Part shown: positions 1-11,394 of the stretch, one piece after another
How the letters are laid out: every line of letters begins with the position of its first letter
Position numbering within the stretch: the first letter of the stretch is position 1
Assembly: GCF_020379485.1 (NCBI RefSeq)
Contig: NC_063444.1
Coordinates: forward strand, 8,628,652 to 8,692,651
Reading direction: 5' to 3'
From: Brassica napus
Lineage: Eukaryota; Streptophyta; Magnoliopsida; Brassicales; Brassicaceae
DNA: 64,000 nucleotides
The notes under the pieces: model-generated
The model's input: the letters and a program-made list of their open reading frames with translations, nothing else
The model's database searches: none
What the model was told of the DNA's origin: nothing
Position numbers and translations under genes: made by a program

Positions 1-45
1 AAAAGTTAAAGGCTTTGTGGCTAATGAATAGAAAACATGTTTTTT

Positions 46-375
46 TGTTATAAATCAATTGATGGATGTCTATAACCGGCTCATACGCTTAGAGAGAGAG
101 ACGGCCCAACCCTAGAGAGAGAGAAAGAGGCGGTTGTGACCTTAGGAGAGAGATAGAGAGGCGGCTTATGCTTTGGAAAAAAGAAAACTCTATTTCCTTT
201 TCCTTATAATTGTTATATTTCCATTATTATGTATTAATAGTTTTCCTAATCCTAGTTGGTTTAGGTTTTGGATACTTTCCTTTTTACTTATCTTGTAATC
301 CTCTATATAAAGGGAACACTTATTCATTAATGAAAGACAAAAACATTCAGTCTCTAAACCGTTTGTTTTACAACA
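46..375 (+). repeat. 5' LTR of Copia-1
   Basis: It starts TGTTATAAATC and ends TTTACAACA directly before the primer binding site. It contains GAGAGAGA-rich leader blocks and a good TATA box (TATATAAA, 304-311), and probably carries the element's promoter. The 3' LTR is colinear except for a deletion that includes this TATA box. Confidence 0.85.
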
Positions 376-389
376 CGTTATCAGCACGA
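376..389 (+). other. Primer binding site of Copia-1 (tRNA-Ile anticodon type)
   Basis: CGTTATCAGCACGA follows the LTR end immediately. It does not match the 3' end of initiator tRNA-Met used by Copia-2 and Copia-4. It is complementary to the anticodon stem-loop of plant tRNA-Ile(AAU) (recalled sequence CGTGCTAATAACG) with one difference, a C opposite anticodon A34. That base is inosine in the mature tRNA and pairs with C. The pairing is my inference. Confidence 0.5.
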
Positions 390-1172
390 TAGTCCCTAAA
401 CACCCTGAGCCTAAAAATCTAATCGAAAAACTCCTAAACCTAAAAACCTAGCCGGCGACCTTGAACCCTAACCCGACGAACCCTAATCTGTTCTTGCAAG
501 CGTTCCAGCTCGTGTTCATCCGATCAGCCTCAGCCCTAAGGTGTTTCTGATACTAGACGAACACAGCCTCAGCTCCATCCATTCTCAGCTTGCATCCCGG
601 ACAGCTATAGCTCGCGTTCCCCGATCAGCCAGCTCGCGACCCTACAACGATCAGCTCGCGCGACTTCAACTCCAGCTCGTTCCAGCTCGCGTCCGTTCGA
701 GGTTCTCTTGGTGGTCCGGTTTCTACAATCTGCAAATAAAAGCTAACCCTAATTCTAAGAACATGAGAATTGAATTTGGATTATTTGTAAAGATTGAAAC
801 CCTAAAAACTAATCTCTAAGATCAAACCCAAGGATGATAGATCAAGCCCTAAAAGAGTAAATCGGAGCTCGAATAAGTCCGATCCCCTAAACCCTAAATC
901 GAGATTGATCCATTGATCAATTAAAATCATAACCTTATCATAACCTTAAAGGTTTTGAATCTCAAATCAAATCTCTTTGATCAAAGATCAAAGTTTCGAA
1001 ATCCCTAAAATCCTAAATTGGAAAATCGGTTTTAATTTTGATTTGAAACTTAATTGTTTGTTTGATCACCTAGAAATATTGATTAGGATTGTTTAAACCT
1101 GAATCTGAATTGCTTGACTTGGTTAAAACCCTAATGACCTTGTTTTATCACTTTGAAATCGAATTAGATTGT

Positions 1173-1692
1173 GGCCGTGTGGCCTTAATACATTCTAGGT
1201 TAAATTGTTCTAGATCATCATATGTGGCCATGTGGCCTTGTTGCATCCATATCCGAACCTGATCACTACTGATTGATTGCAATTGAACTTAGATCTAATT
1301 CTAGGGATGATGTTGAATTGAACTAAATAGTCGTGTGGCTTGTTCTATTACTTGGCCGATTGGTTTGTTTGTTTGGTTTGATTGAATCATGAACTGATAG
1401 AAACTAACCACCTTAGGATTGCAATTACATGTAAAACTATATGCATTAACCCTAAATTGAATCTTGGCCGTGTGGCCTAACCATTCCGATGCATTTTTCA
1501 TACTCGCGGCCTTGTGCCCTTGATAGATCACATTGTTTGCATCATATGATTGAAAGCCGTGTGGCTTAATGCATCATAACTTGGCCGTGTGGCCTAGAGA
1601 GACACCATATCTGAATGGTCGTGTGACCTTGCTTGCATATCTCATGAACCGATCTCTAGGATCGTTATATCACATTACATGGCCGTGTGGCC
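1173..1692 (+). repeat. Dispersed GGCCGTGTGGCC repeats in the Copia-1 leader
   Basis: The untranslated leader carries the 12-mer GGCCGTGTGGCC exactly at 1173, 1466, 1583 and 1681 and as GGCCATGTGGCC at 1226. Shorter variants lie near 1331, 1507, 1555 and 1618. Each copy has inverted GGCC ends around a 4-base centre and is followed by a T/C-A rich word such as TTAATGCATC. Spacing is irregular, so this is not a simple tandem array. The role is unknown; genomic RNA dimerisation or packaging is a guess. Confidence 0.6.
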
Positions 1693-1846
1693 TAAGCATC
1701 ACATATAGACCTAGCATTCTCGACTTGTTTCGCACCATGATCGAGTAGTAAAGTGTTTTGGTCGAGAGACTTATGAAATCATATGCACTGATTATTTTGA
1801 ATCGGTTGCATCATAAATCATGAATTGATTGATAATATGGTTTCAG

Positions 1847-2494
1847 ATGCCGAGATTTGAGCCTTTGAATTATGCCATTCTAAATCCCTCTGGAGAAAAT
1901 TATCTAGAATGGGCAATGAACACTTCAGTTGTCCTGAAATCAAGAGGACTCAGAAGGAGTATCATTCAGGGTAAATATGCAACTGAAAGTGAAAAGTATA
2001 GGGCCATAACAATTATGCGCCATCATCTCACTGAGGATCTAAGAAATCAGTACCTAAATATTGAGAATCCTCGTGACCTTTGGACAAAATTAAAATCTAG
2101 ATACACAATGGTGTTATTACCAAAGGTCAGGCATGAATGGATGAGTCTCAGATTCCAGGACTTTGAGTCTGTGGATGAATATCATTTTGCTTTGTCCAAA
2201 ATCGTTTACAAACTGAGATTATGTGGTGAAATGGTAACAGAGGAGGATTTACTGGAAAAGACCTTCCTCACAGCCGATCCAAGAGATCTATTGTTACAAC
2301 ATATCTATAGAGAAAAAGGTTTCACAACCTATAATGATCTGCTCTCATGCCTAACTGAGCAGAGTAATCAGTTGCTAAAAAGAAATAGTGAGATGAGAAA
2401 TCCTGAAGCAAATAAAACTGATATGGATCAGGATGAATCTAAGGCAGCCATGTCCAATGTAACTGATGGTGTGGCCGGCATGTCTATTGACTAA
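1847..2494 (+). CDS. Copia-1 gag-like protein (UBN2 family), truncated
   Basis: This 215-residue open frame begins at the ATG after TTTCAG; an upstream in-frame TTG at 1829 is unlikely to be used. The N-terminus has the copia gag pattern (LNPSGENYLEWAMNT), followed by the UBN2 core with LWTKLKSRY and YREKGFTTYNDLLSCLTEQ. The capsid protein packages element RNA in cytoplasmic particles. The frame stops (TGA/TAA region at 2492) in an acidic tail before any CCHC zinc knuckle, so the nucleocapsid part is absent. The gag frame stayed open while the downstream pol is shredded. Copia-3 has a homologous but ATG-less copy at 29079-29879. Confidence 0.75.
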   Translation: MPRFEPLNYAILNPSGENYLEWAMNTSVVLKSRGLRRSIIQGKYATESEKYRAITIMRHHLTEDLRNQYLNIENPRDLWTKLKSRYTMVLLPKVRHEWMSLRFQDFESVDEYHFALSKIVYKLRLCGEMVTEEDLLEKTFLTADPRDLLLQHIYREKGFTTYNDLLSCLTEQSNQLLKRNSEMRNPEANKTDMDQDESKAAMSNVTDGVAGMSID

Positions 2495-5400
2495 AGAAAG
2501 ATCTCGACATGCTAATTGTGTTTTAAGTCTTTGATTTTTGTTTTGCTTTAAACCTAATTGTCATTCACGATTTTATATATAATAATAGAATTGATTTGAG
2601 TTCATTACTATTATATCTTGCCAGATCTTACTTGATAATGTGAATGATTGATAAAGAAATCGCCTAAAAGGCATTATGGTATGGCATAGTAGCCTAGTAA
2701 GAAATCTAAGGCATTGCCTAAAGGGCATTATATACACCCAAGAATATATGACCCATTGAGTTAATATGGTTTCCAAATAGAAACAATGGGCAAAAGAAAA
2801 CAAGTTTCTTCAGATTTAAGAAAGAAAGAAAATGCCTAAGACCCTTTTAAGAAAGTGGTCAAAACTATACCTATGTAATCTACTGATCAAAACTATGCTA
2901 CAGATCAGTATGATAAGAGGCAAGAGCCGTGGTGATCATACTGATATATCCCACGAAAATTATACACTTTATGGCAAGACCGGATTAGCCATTCTAGTCT
3001 AAACTTGATGCAAAGATTGATATTGAGAAGGCACAAAGAGTTATCCCATAAGATCTCACGTTGTGAAACATGTACACAAAGGGAAACTCATTAGGCTTTA
3101 TTGTCCTACATCACGAAATTATAGTATGTTCATGAAGGGGAGAGATGATAAACCCGTGATACATGATCAATACTACAAATTCGTGAACAAATTCGTGAAC
3201 CATGGTTTATGACCATGATATAAACGGCTTGGCCGTGCAGTCCATTACCTATAAGGATCGGACATCCATCCTAAAGCTTAGGGACATCATGCATTTACAT
3301 GTATATAAAGTGAAAATATATCAGGCCATATAAGTGAGCATAGATATTCCCATCTCAGATTGAATACGGGTCATAAACCAGACATACACCATCTTAAGAG
3401 ACTTTGAATAAACCACCACAGACATATGTGCCGTCTAAGATGGAACCTCCGAAGAGGATTGAGAATATATGTTGGATAAGAGTATGACTTTCTCCCACGA
3501 CTTCTAAGAGACCTTGAGCCAAATATGGGTGATCAGAAAGTGGCCAGGTACACGGATTGCATGATCAGTGAATCCGACTATCCAACATTAAAAGGAGAAA
3601 GCTATAAGCTGGTAAAGAGTAAAGAATGATAAGAAATAGAATGGTATCAACCATCATTGTCTTGGCAAAGATCCTCAGATTAGACTAATAGACGTCCAAA
3701 GAAAGAAAAGATTATACATAGCTAGCTAATCGAGATGCTAGACACTGACCCGAAAAGAAAAGAAAAGAATGACTAAGTCATAACCAGCTTAGCACCAAAC
3801 GAAATCTGATGTCCTAGAAAGAGACACAGTCAAGTTGCTACAGAGTCTATACAAGATAGACCAAAGTGTTCCATAAGATAAGGAACCTCGGAAAGAAAAA
3901 GAGAAAGGTGCATAGAATACAAATCCGAGGTCATAAGGAAACCAGACCAGACATTGAGAAAAGGCTGCGCAGCTAAACATCTAAGGTACCAAACCATGTA
4001 GTTTGGGACGCCAAGCTACTAGGTAACAAAGGTCCTGGATAATGAAATCTCAAATCGATTAGATCATCTCTGGAACACAATGGAACCATATATAAGTGTC
4101 GACATATAAAGATATATTTGTACATAAGAGAGTAGCACTTGAACATAAAGATATAAACGAGGATCAGAACCCACGAAAGAGTACTCATAAAGATTAAAGA
4201 TTAGACTGAAAAGATAAATGTGGGGTTTAAAGTATCTATAAAGAAGAGATAGGCGTATTGGCCATACACACATATACAAAAACGCCATCTGATATAAACC
4301 AGTGAAATAGATGGGTCTTGTGAGGGAAAAGAAACCGTGAGATATGGTACATGATCACGACGTCTAAAGGTGTTCATGTTTCCTACTAACAACATACGAT
4401 CATAGCTTGTTACACAAGGATACTCACAGAGACCATGGAACAGATTATAAGGAGATAAACTCCTATGTGGTGGATGCTGCTAAACAATTTCGAAATTGAG
4501 AAAGGTCTGGTCATAAGAAAGAAATTAGATTGACATATAAAGATGTAGTAAGCAGCATATGGATCACTGGATAAAAGACATCATTGTTCCTAAGCTGTTC
4601 ATGGACTGAAACAAAGCAGCTCATATAGTATGTAATACTAGTAAAGGAGTTCTATAAGAACGATCAAATTCAGTCCATATGTAAACTAATAAAGAAATTT
4701 GAATTCCTTGTGTTTATACTAAACCAACCTAAAGAGAGGTTAAAAGGTTTATACAGATCTGTGACACTAGCATGGACCGACTAGATTGTAGTACGGGCTA
4801 GTGGAAAAGAAAGATCAGCCCAAAGAAAGGTAATTCGGATTGCCTCAGCTTGCTACCTCGGATAGCATGTTCTCCGGATAGACCAATCCAACATCAGATC
4901 CCTTAGATAAGGATCCGGCATAGCAGAACAGTCTGTTGCTGCTGTGAGGCTGAGAGGATACGTTTAATCTATCCTTCTCGATCGGATACCAATAGGTTGC
5001 AGTCCATAAAAATGTGTGATCGAAGTCCATGACCTAATATATATTCATTGTGTGATATGATCCACAGCAGCAGAGGTCATGAGACGACATCAATATAAGG
5101 ATATGACTGCAATGAAAAACGAATATGGCATTGCCTAAAGCAACAGAGATCGATGACCACATGTGAGATTCATGAGTGTATTTGGCCACAGTGCCATAGT
5201 TAGATAAGATTGTAAAATTCATTACAACAATGATCATTGATCAAGTCATGATCTTGGACACTCATGAGACAAGTTATGAACATGTATAAAAGAAGTCTAT
5301 GACTCAACATGGATCGATCAGATTAGTGCATAGTCGATGGTAGTATAGAGAAAACTCATACAGTCTGTTACCTATCAATCAACATTTTAACATCGTCATA

Positions 5401-5800
5401 GGCGGCTAATAGCCAAAGAGAGTATCCGTGAGGATGTTTTTGGTGAGGACCATAGTCCTACATGTCTGACCAAAGTATAGAGTGGTCGACAACAAAGGTT
5501 CACTTCTTGACCATGTACACACGATGTCAGAAGACATGAGAAAAGACCGGAAAGATCAAAATGGTCCAATTACGGTTCAGTAATAAACTTGGCCGATTTG
5601 ATTACTCCCTTCCTGCACGTCCAGGAAAGATCACGCATCAGATGCGTATACTAAAGAACCTACACTAAGGTTCACATCAGGGGGAGTAGTACGTGTTGTA
5701 CTCTTTTTCCTTCATCATGGTTTTGTCCCACTGGGTTTTCCTGATAAGGTTTTAATGAGGCAACATTAAGCGTATTACAATCCATGAATGGTTATGGCAT
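2495..5800 (+). pseudogene. Degenerate pol region of Copia-1
   Basis: There is no open frame above about 75 codons. Short blocks matching Copia-3 pol persist in order: the pre-integrase edge (around 2785), the integrase C-terminal part with GGGTCATAAACCAGAC (about 3370-3470), RT (about 4320-4640) and the post-pol CAGGGGGAGTAGTACGTG segment (about 5679). Gaps between blocks and many small indels show long decay. The 2573-2803, 3789-4395 and 4845-5237 minus-strand frames are shadows of this region. Confidence 0.7.
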
Positions 5801-5811
5801 CCAAGGGAGAG

Positions 5812-6106
5812 TGTTATAATAAAATTGATGGATGTCCATAACCGGTCTGGTCCATAACCGGCCCATACACTTAGAGAGAGAGACGACTCAACCCTAGAGA
5901 GAGAGAAAGAGGCGGCTGTGACCTTAGGAGAGAGATAGAGAGGCGGCTTATGATTTGGAGAAAAAAAAACTCTATTTTTTTTTCTTTGTAATTGTTATCT
6001 TTCCATTATTATGTATTACTAGTTTTTCTAATCCTAATTGGTTTAGGTTTTGGATACTTTTTTTTTTATTTATCTTGTAATCCTCTAAATCGTTTGTTTT
6101 AGAACA
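5812..6106 (+). repeat. 3' LTR of Copia-1, TATA region deleted
   Basis: The LTR is colinear with 46-375, but about 50 bp between CCTCTA and AAATCG are missing. The lost segment covers TATATAAAGGG and the following leader of the 5' LTR. The deleted block in the 5' copy is bordered by CTCTA at both ends, which suggests microhomology-mediated loss. It also has a T-rich expansion near 6057-6069. Confidence 0.83.
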
Positions 6107-6561
6107 ATTTTCAAATAGTAAGATTGTTTTTTATTTATTTATTTATTTAAGTTTCTCATTTGTCTAGAATGGCTCGCAATTTCATGCAATGTAACATGCG
6201 AATATCGTTACCGTCTATTTAAAACTCTTGTGTCAAGTAGTCAAAAAAGGAAACCCTAGAAGACTACTAAGATAGTGTTCGGCGAACTTGTCTCGAGTCA
6301 CTAACATCGCCTTCCAGTATGGCTTTACACGGTTTCCCATTTTTATGTATTTCTATCAAATTTTACGTTTCGGTTTTATCTTTTTAACTAAGTTCAGTAT
6401 ATTTTACTTAGATATACTTTATTTGTAATTAAGATTATTATTTTATATGATTTATGGTTTGTGTTTTAGTTTTTTATTTGCAAGAAATGTATATGAGATA
6501 TACTATTTTCTTAATCTAAAATTAACCAAAAAACTAATTTTTACTATTAGTATAATTTTAG

Positions 6562-6592
<31 letters not shown>

Positions 6593-8708
6593 ATTCACGC
6601 TATGAGTGTGTTAGTAAACAAATATACATAAATATATCAGTTAAAGAGTATTTCAAAATGTTTAGCTTACTTAAAATTTAAGGTGATATTAACTTTTATT
6701 GTGTATGTTTTGTTATTCTTTTTATAGATCATGATCATCTTAATATTAAAATGTTCATGAATACATAATAGTTTTACATATGTTCTTTGTTTATTCTACT
6801 GTAATTATGATAATTTTGATAATAAGTAAAATAATTTTTAATACAAAAATCGTAGATTATATTTTTCTTATGAATATTTTTAAAATTTATGTCTTTGATA
6901 TATATTATTAATTATGTGCTAAAATATTATTTTAGGTTGATGTCCAATGAAACATTATTTTCATATATATATATATATATATATATTTGAAACTATTTTT
7001 TTCATATCGTATTGTGAATTTTCTTTCAAATGTGTCAACGATGTGATTGTTTTTTTTATTAGGCTAGCAGATGTCATTTGTCGAGAAGAGAGTATATATG
7101 TTATGGGAAGTGAGTGTTCTATATAAGGCATAAGTTAGTGTTTGGACAAAACTACAACGCTTTAATGTCATGTAAGAACATGTTTAGTATTCCACACTCA
7201 GCTCATTCGTCCACCGTCCTCATTTTATTGTGATATATGCAGACTCAAACTTAAAAGTATAATAAGAAAAATGCATTCTATGTATATATCAAAACTCAGC
7301 CAATTTTGGAGACACAGAAGCAGCCAAGTTAAATAGAATTCACAGTCCAGTAGTCGGTATGGAAAAAATGTAATTGAAATATATTCACAAATCACAATCA
7401 TGCATACTCACACAGGATTCTATATCCATAAGTGTCTGCACTAACTGTTGTATCCTTGAGATCAGGGCTAACAACCTTTTAGGGATCCACATTAATGAAA
7501 AATCAACACAAAGATGTTGGAAATTATTATGAGCTAAAGATAAATAGATCTTTTAAAAAATGTTCACTAAAAAAAGTTATCTTCCCTCTTCTATTGTCTT
7601 CCTCTTTCTCTTATTCTCTGTTTATTCTGTTTCTCATCTCATTTTTTCTGTTTCTTATCACTTTTCTGTCACAATCCGTTAAGTACAACCGTGAGCTTAA
7701 CAAATTTGTTTCATCACATTTAAGAGAAATGAACTGATGATTTTTTTTGGAAGAAAACCTTTGTATTTATAATGGAGGATTAACACAAAGGAATGAATGA
7801 ATGGATTCACTGAATGTGAGATCGTGTGAGAAGTAGAGAGTAGGTATTAATGTGAATGTTAATAAAGATACATGAACCAAGTTAATTTTCGTAACGGCGC
7901 CAGATTAAAGAAGTCTATTCGGCTTACTGACATTGATCGGAATCGTTCGTCACCGGTGAAACCGTTGAATTTCTATTGACAGTTGACTGAACGGGAATTG
8001 TTGCTCGGCGGCCACTTCCCCTAAGTTTCGTATACAGTTTTTTTAGAGAATATGTATTTGGACCGTAGTAAACACATAAACCCCATTAGATTCAAAAATT
8101 AATGAAACATTAACTTTTGATTGACCATGATACGTGTCGTCACCACAGACTCCAAATTAGTGACATGAAATCTGATGTGGATGACCTAGGAGTGAAGGAA
8201 ACCCTTCTTCGTGTATATATATATTCTAATGACGTGCAGTTATATTTAGTATTTAATCTACAACGGTCGTGTTTATCATCTGTATTAATTATTAAGGGTC
8301 ATATGAATATATGCAAATACTTATAAAAAAAATATGTATGCAAATAAGAACGTAAGTATATGTTTTGAGTAATACGATCATAAAAAAAAAAGAGTAATAC
8401 GATCATAAAACACTAAAGTTAATTGATTTGCGGAAATCCTTTTCATCTAGCTAGCGATTTATCAGTGGTTAATTAATTTCTACATTATGTATAGATTTCA
8501 AATTCCAGTGCAGATTAGTGGGAACTGGGAACATATCAGAAAGTTCGTTAATTGTCATGGTTTAACATGGTACAATTTTTTTTATTGAATTATATGTTGA
8601 AACGTTTAATATATAAGTGCTGCAAAAAAGTTACATTCATTTTTTGAAAAAGTTACATTCATTCGTCGTCACAAGATCATCATATGTAATAAGTAATAAA
8701 TAATAAGT

Positions 8709-8739
<31 letters not shown>

Positions 8740-9218
8740 CTTAAATGATGTTAAAAACATAAACAATGATTTCAGTTTATGTAAATCAGATCTCTACAAA
8801 TTTCAGACTTATTGTGCGTTAAAATATTATATGTGTATAATTTATTGGACGGAATTACAATGAAAGTGAGTGGCGCTAACGTGCGACATCTGAATGTGGT
8901 ATAAGATTGGATCTTTTGAGATTGTTGTGTGCTTTAAGAAAAAATAAGTTCCTCAAGTTGTTTTTGTGAAGGGATTAATAAACACCAACCAGAAAATGTG
9001 ATATGTATATAAACTTAATCAATAAAAAAATAAACTGATTTAAATATACGAACTAATTAAAATACCAAATACAATGAGCTCTATTTAGCAATCTAAAAAC
9101 AAGACTATTTATAACACTTCGGACTCCAATAGTTTAATGTAGAGAATAGTAACAAAGAATAATGAGCTCTAACCGCTTTTTTGTTGAAATAGGTCAAACG
9201 AGTGAACGACAAATAAGT
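6107..9218. other. AT-rich intergenic region with microsatellites
   Basis: I see no supported gene. It holds a (CT)n tract at about 6561-6593 and (AT)n tracts at about 6963-6986 and 8711-8739. A GC-richer patch at 7895-8035 (contains GGCGGCCACTTCCCC) could be a gene remnant, but I find no recognisable protein there. The 80-codon frame at 7495 is low-complexity hydrophobic and not convincing. Confidence 0.5.
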
Positions 9219-9599
9219 TTACGCGAATTCATGTGAACTGGTAGAGAGAGTTTCACGAGTAAATGGTGGTCTCGTTTTGGTAATACTAGTAGTAACGTAT
9301 CTGGAAGAAAACGCATAGAACCGGAAATAATAATCCTCATCATCGGGAAGTTTACTACACGCGCCACCGTCAAAGTTCAGTGAATAGCTCATTGGATCGT
9401 ACCGCCATTGCAGCGAACTCCCCTGTCTCCGAGCAGCCGTCGCCGACACCAGTAACCTCCCCTTTCTCTTCAGTTTTCTGATGAGTTTCGTAAGGCACGT
9501 GAAGCAGCAGTTTGGCCGCGGAGTAGGAACATCGGACTTCTTAGTCACGGTAGTTGAGGCAGCGATCTTGCCGTCGGTTATTTGCCGGGAAAAAGCCAT
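9219..9599 (-). CDS. Small basic plant protein of unknown function (126 aa)
   Basis: A single-exon frame starts at ATG 9599 with a TATA-like TATATATC about 60 bp upstream on the minus strand (about 9659-9667). The product has a Ser/Thr-rich N-terminus, a Cys pair (NCCFTCL), a strongly basic patch (KLIRKLKRKGR, about residues 37-47), then RYDPMSYSLNFDGG at about 66-79 and an aromatic acidic stretch (DDEDYYFRFYAF). The RYDPxSYxLNFD segment recurs, as far as I remember, in small stress-induced plant proteins without known biochemistry. Its position next to the GNAT and FRS1 orthologues suggests the hypothetical gene At4g19980; this is inferred from order only. I cannot assign a function. Confidence 0.7.
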   Translation of the reverse strand: MAFSRQITDGKIAASTTVTKKSDVPTPRPNCCFTCLTKLIRKLKRKGRLLVSATAARRQGSSLQWRYDPMSYSLNFDGGACSKLPDDEDYYFRFYAFSSRYVTTSITKTRPPFTRETLSTSSHEFA

Positions 9600-11394
9600 T
9601 TATGTGAGTTGTCGGAAAGTGGAGAGGTAGTGAGAGTATTATGATGAAGAGAATCTGTGATATATAATCTGACAAGCGTATGTGTATGTCTATATATAAT
9701 TGTATGTAATATATATACAACCTACTTGATGTATATATAAAACACTATATGATTTATATATTTAAGAGAAAGACAGTATACTCTTTTTTGGCCCAAACAA
9801 AAGAAAATCTCAATGCTTCTTGTAAGTGTGAATGGGAAACCCGAAAACATGTAGCATTATTTTATACAGTTCCTCTATAGTTTGTTTCTAGTTCAATTAG
9901 TTTTAAAATACCCTAGATTTATAGTTAGGTCTTAGAGGAAATTCACATCTTTTCAAGTCTTATTTAATTTGTTTTTATATTCTTGCTTTTTAGATCAATA
10001 TAATGAGATTTAAAATATTTTCGTACCTGACTACTATTATAACAAATAAAAAGGAATTACTAATAAAAAAAATTATTTGAATACCATGATCCATGTTCTT
10101 TTACTTTAGTTTAATCAATTTTTAGTACTTAGTGAACGTCTCATATTGCAAAAAGAAGAGTAATTTTTCACAAATTTTGGAAACTAGTTGGGGGTTCAGA
10201 TTGAAATTCTCCCAATCAGCATAAAGAAACATAAAAACTGCTAGAAATAATAGTAAGCACAAGCCGATGTTTTCTCTATATATATAGACAAAACCTAGAT
10301 GTAAATTTTTTTCGTAGTTCATTTTGTTTGTAACTATAATCTATCGACTTGGCAGACTACCAATACTAAATTGTTGCTTAATTAATCTTCACTCCCATAT
10401 TCTACCAATATATACAAGTACTTACATGTATATGCTATATGTTCAAAATACGTTTTGAGTGTATATACTGCTATTGATTAGTCAATAAATAATGGTAGGT
10501 ATGCAGTGCACATGGCTAGGAATCAAACACATGAAGATGAGTCAAGATTTCGCTTTCTTCTCCTTTCTCCTCCTATGTCTCGTTTTCTATTTATCAATTG
10601 CATTGGCCCATTGTTTTTGATGGTTGGTTTAATAATTAATCAATTTCAATTTTCATCACGGTTTATGCACAAGTGGAAATTTCAGGTTTTTAAAAGAAAT
10701 AAAAAAGAAAAGAAAAGAAACCGGCCCATGTGACAACGGTACACATATCATAATATTTATATGTGTGATTATAGGCTTGCATAGAAATATGCGCCCATTT
10801 TGTGTTAAAAAAATAGTTTTTTTCTTCGACAAAGAAAAATGTCAGTAGTTTTTTATGTTCTTTGATAACATGTTAGTAGTTCATACTTTATAGTGACTTT
10901 GTCGATCTAATCCATTGTGGATCTGTAGATACAGGTGGTGCAATAAAGATAACTACAAGTACATTCCTTGAAATCTATTAGAGATAAAGTTTAGATCTTG
11001 ATAAATAAATAAAATAACAACAACCCCTTTGTAGTTATGTTCAAGATCTAATATATGGTTTTGAGCAAAAAAAAAGAAGAAGAAACTGTGTGGTGCTCAT
11101 GTATAAAGTATAACGAGGTTGGTCCAAAATATTTTGAAAAAATAACTTAGATATATTTGGAGCAAAAGGTAAATAAAGTAAATATAAAGTATAGTCATCA
11201 ATCCTCATCAAGACATTATTAACAAATAATATATTCATAGACTTCGTGTATAAAGCACGTGACCAGCAGTTTAGCATCACATCATTTGAACCATAAACCA
11301 TGTTAATAAAAGATTATGATGTTAAGAGAATTCTCATAACTTTGTATATGATAGTTTCTTGTACTACTCGAAGAGACCTTATTTTAAAATATAA
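9600..11394. other. Intergenic, no gene recognised
   Basis: AT-rich sequence upstream of the small minus-strand gene. Short frames at 10122, 10506 and 11041 lack recognisable domains, good context or codon bias. I see no element termini apart from the Helitron end at 11395. Confidence 0.45.

Larger units (their letters stand above)
46..6106 (+). mobile_element. Copia-1: old Ty1/copia LTR retrotransposon
   Basis: A complete but decayed element: 5' LTR (46-375), primer binding site (376), long leader, gag frame, degenerate pol, purine-rich tract (about 5801-5811) and 3' LTR (5812-6106). Both LTRs begin TGTTATAA and end in AACA or CAACA. The flanks are TTTTT (41-45) and ATTTT (6107-6111), at best an imperfect 5-bp target duplication. 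Many blocks between 2760 and 5690 align by eye with Copia-3 (29070-33750), for example the stretch around TATGTGGTGGATGCT in RT, so the two belong to one family. Pol has lost all long reading frames, so the element cannot be autonomous. Confidence 0.88.

Noticed and set aside
880..900. CCCTAAACCCTAAA as interstitial telomere repeat
   Set aside because: Only two units inside the Copia-1 leader; isolated CCCTAA words are common there.
7495..7737. Hydrophobic 80-codon frame resembling a small membrane protein
   Set aside because: Low-complexity Phe/Leu/Ser sequence in AT-rich DNA without recognisable homology or promoter context.
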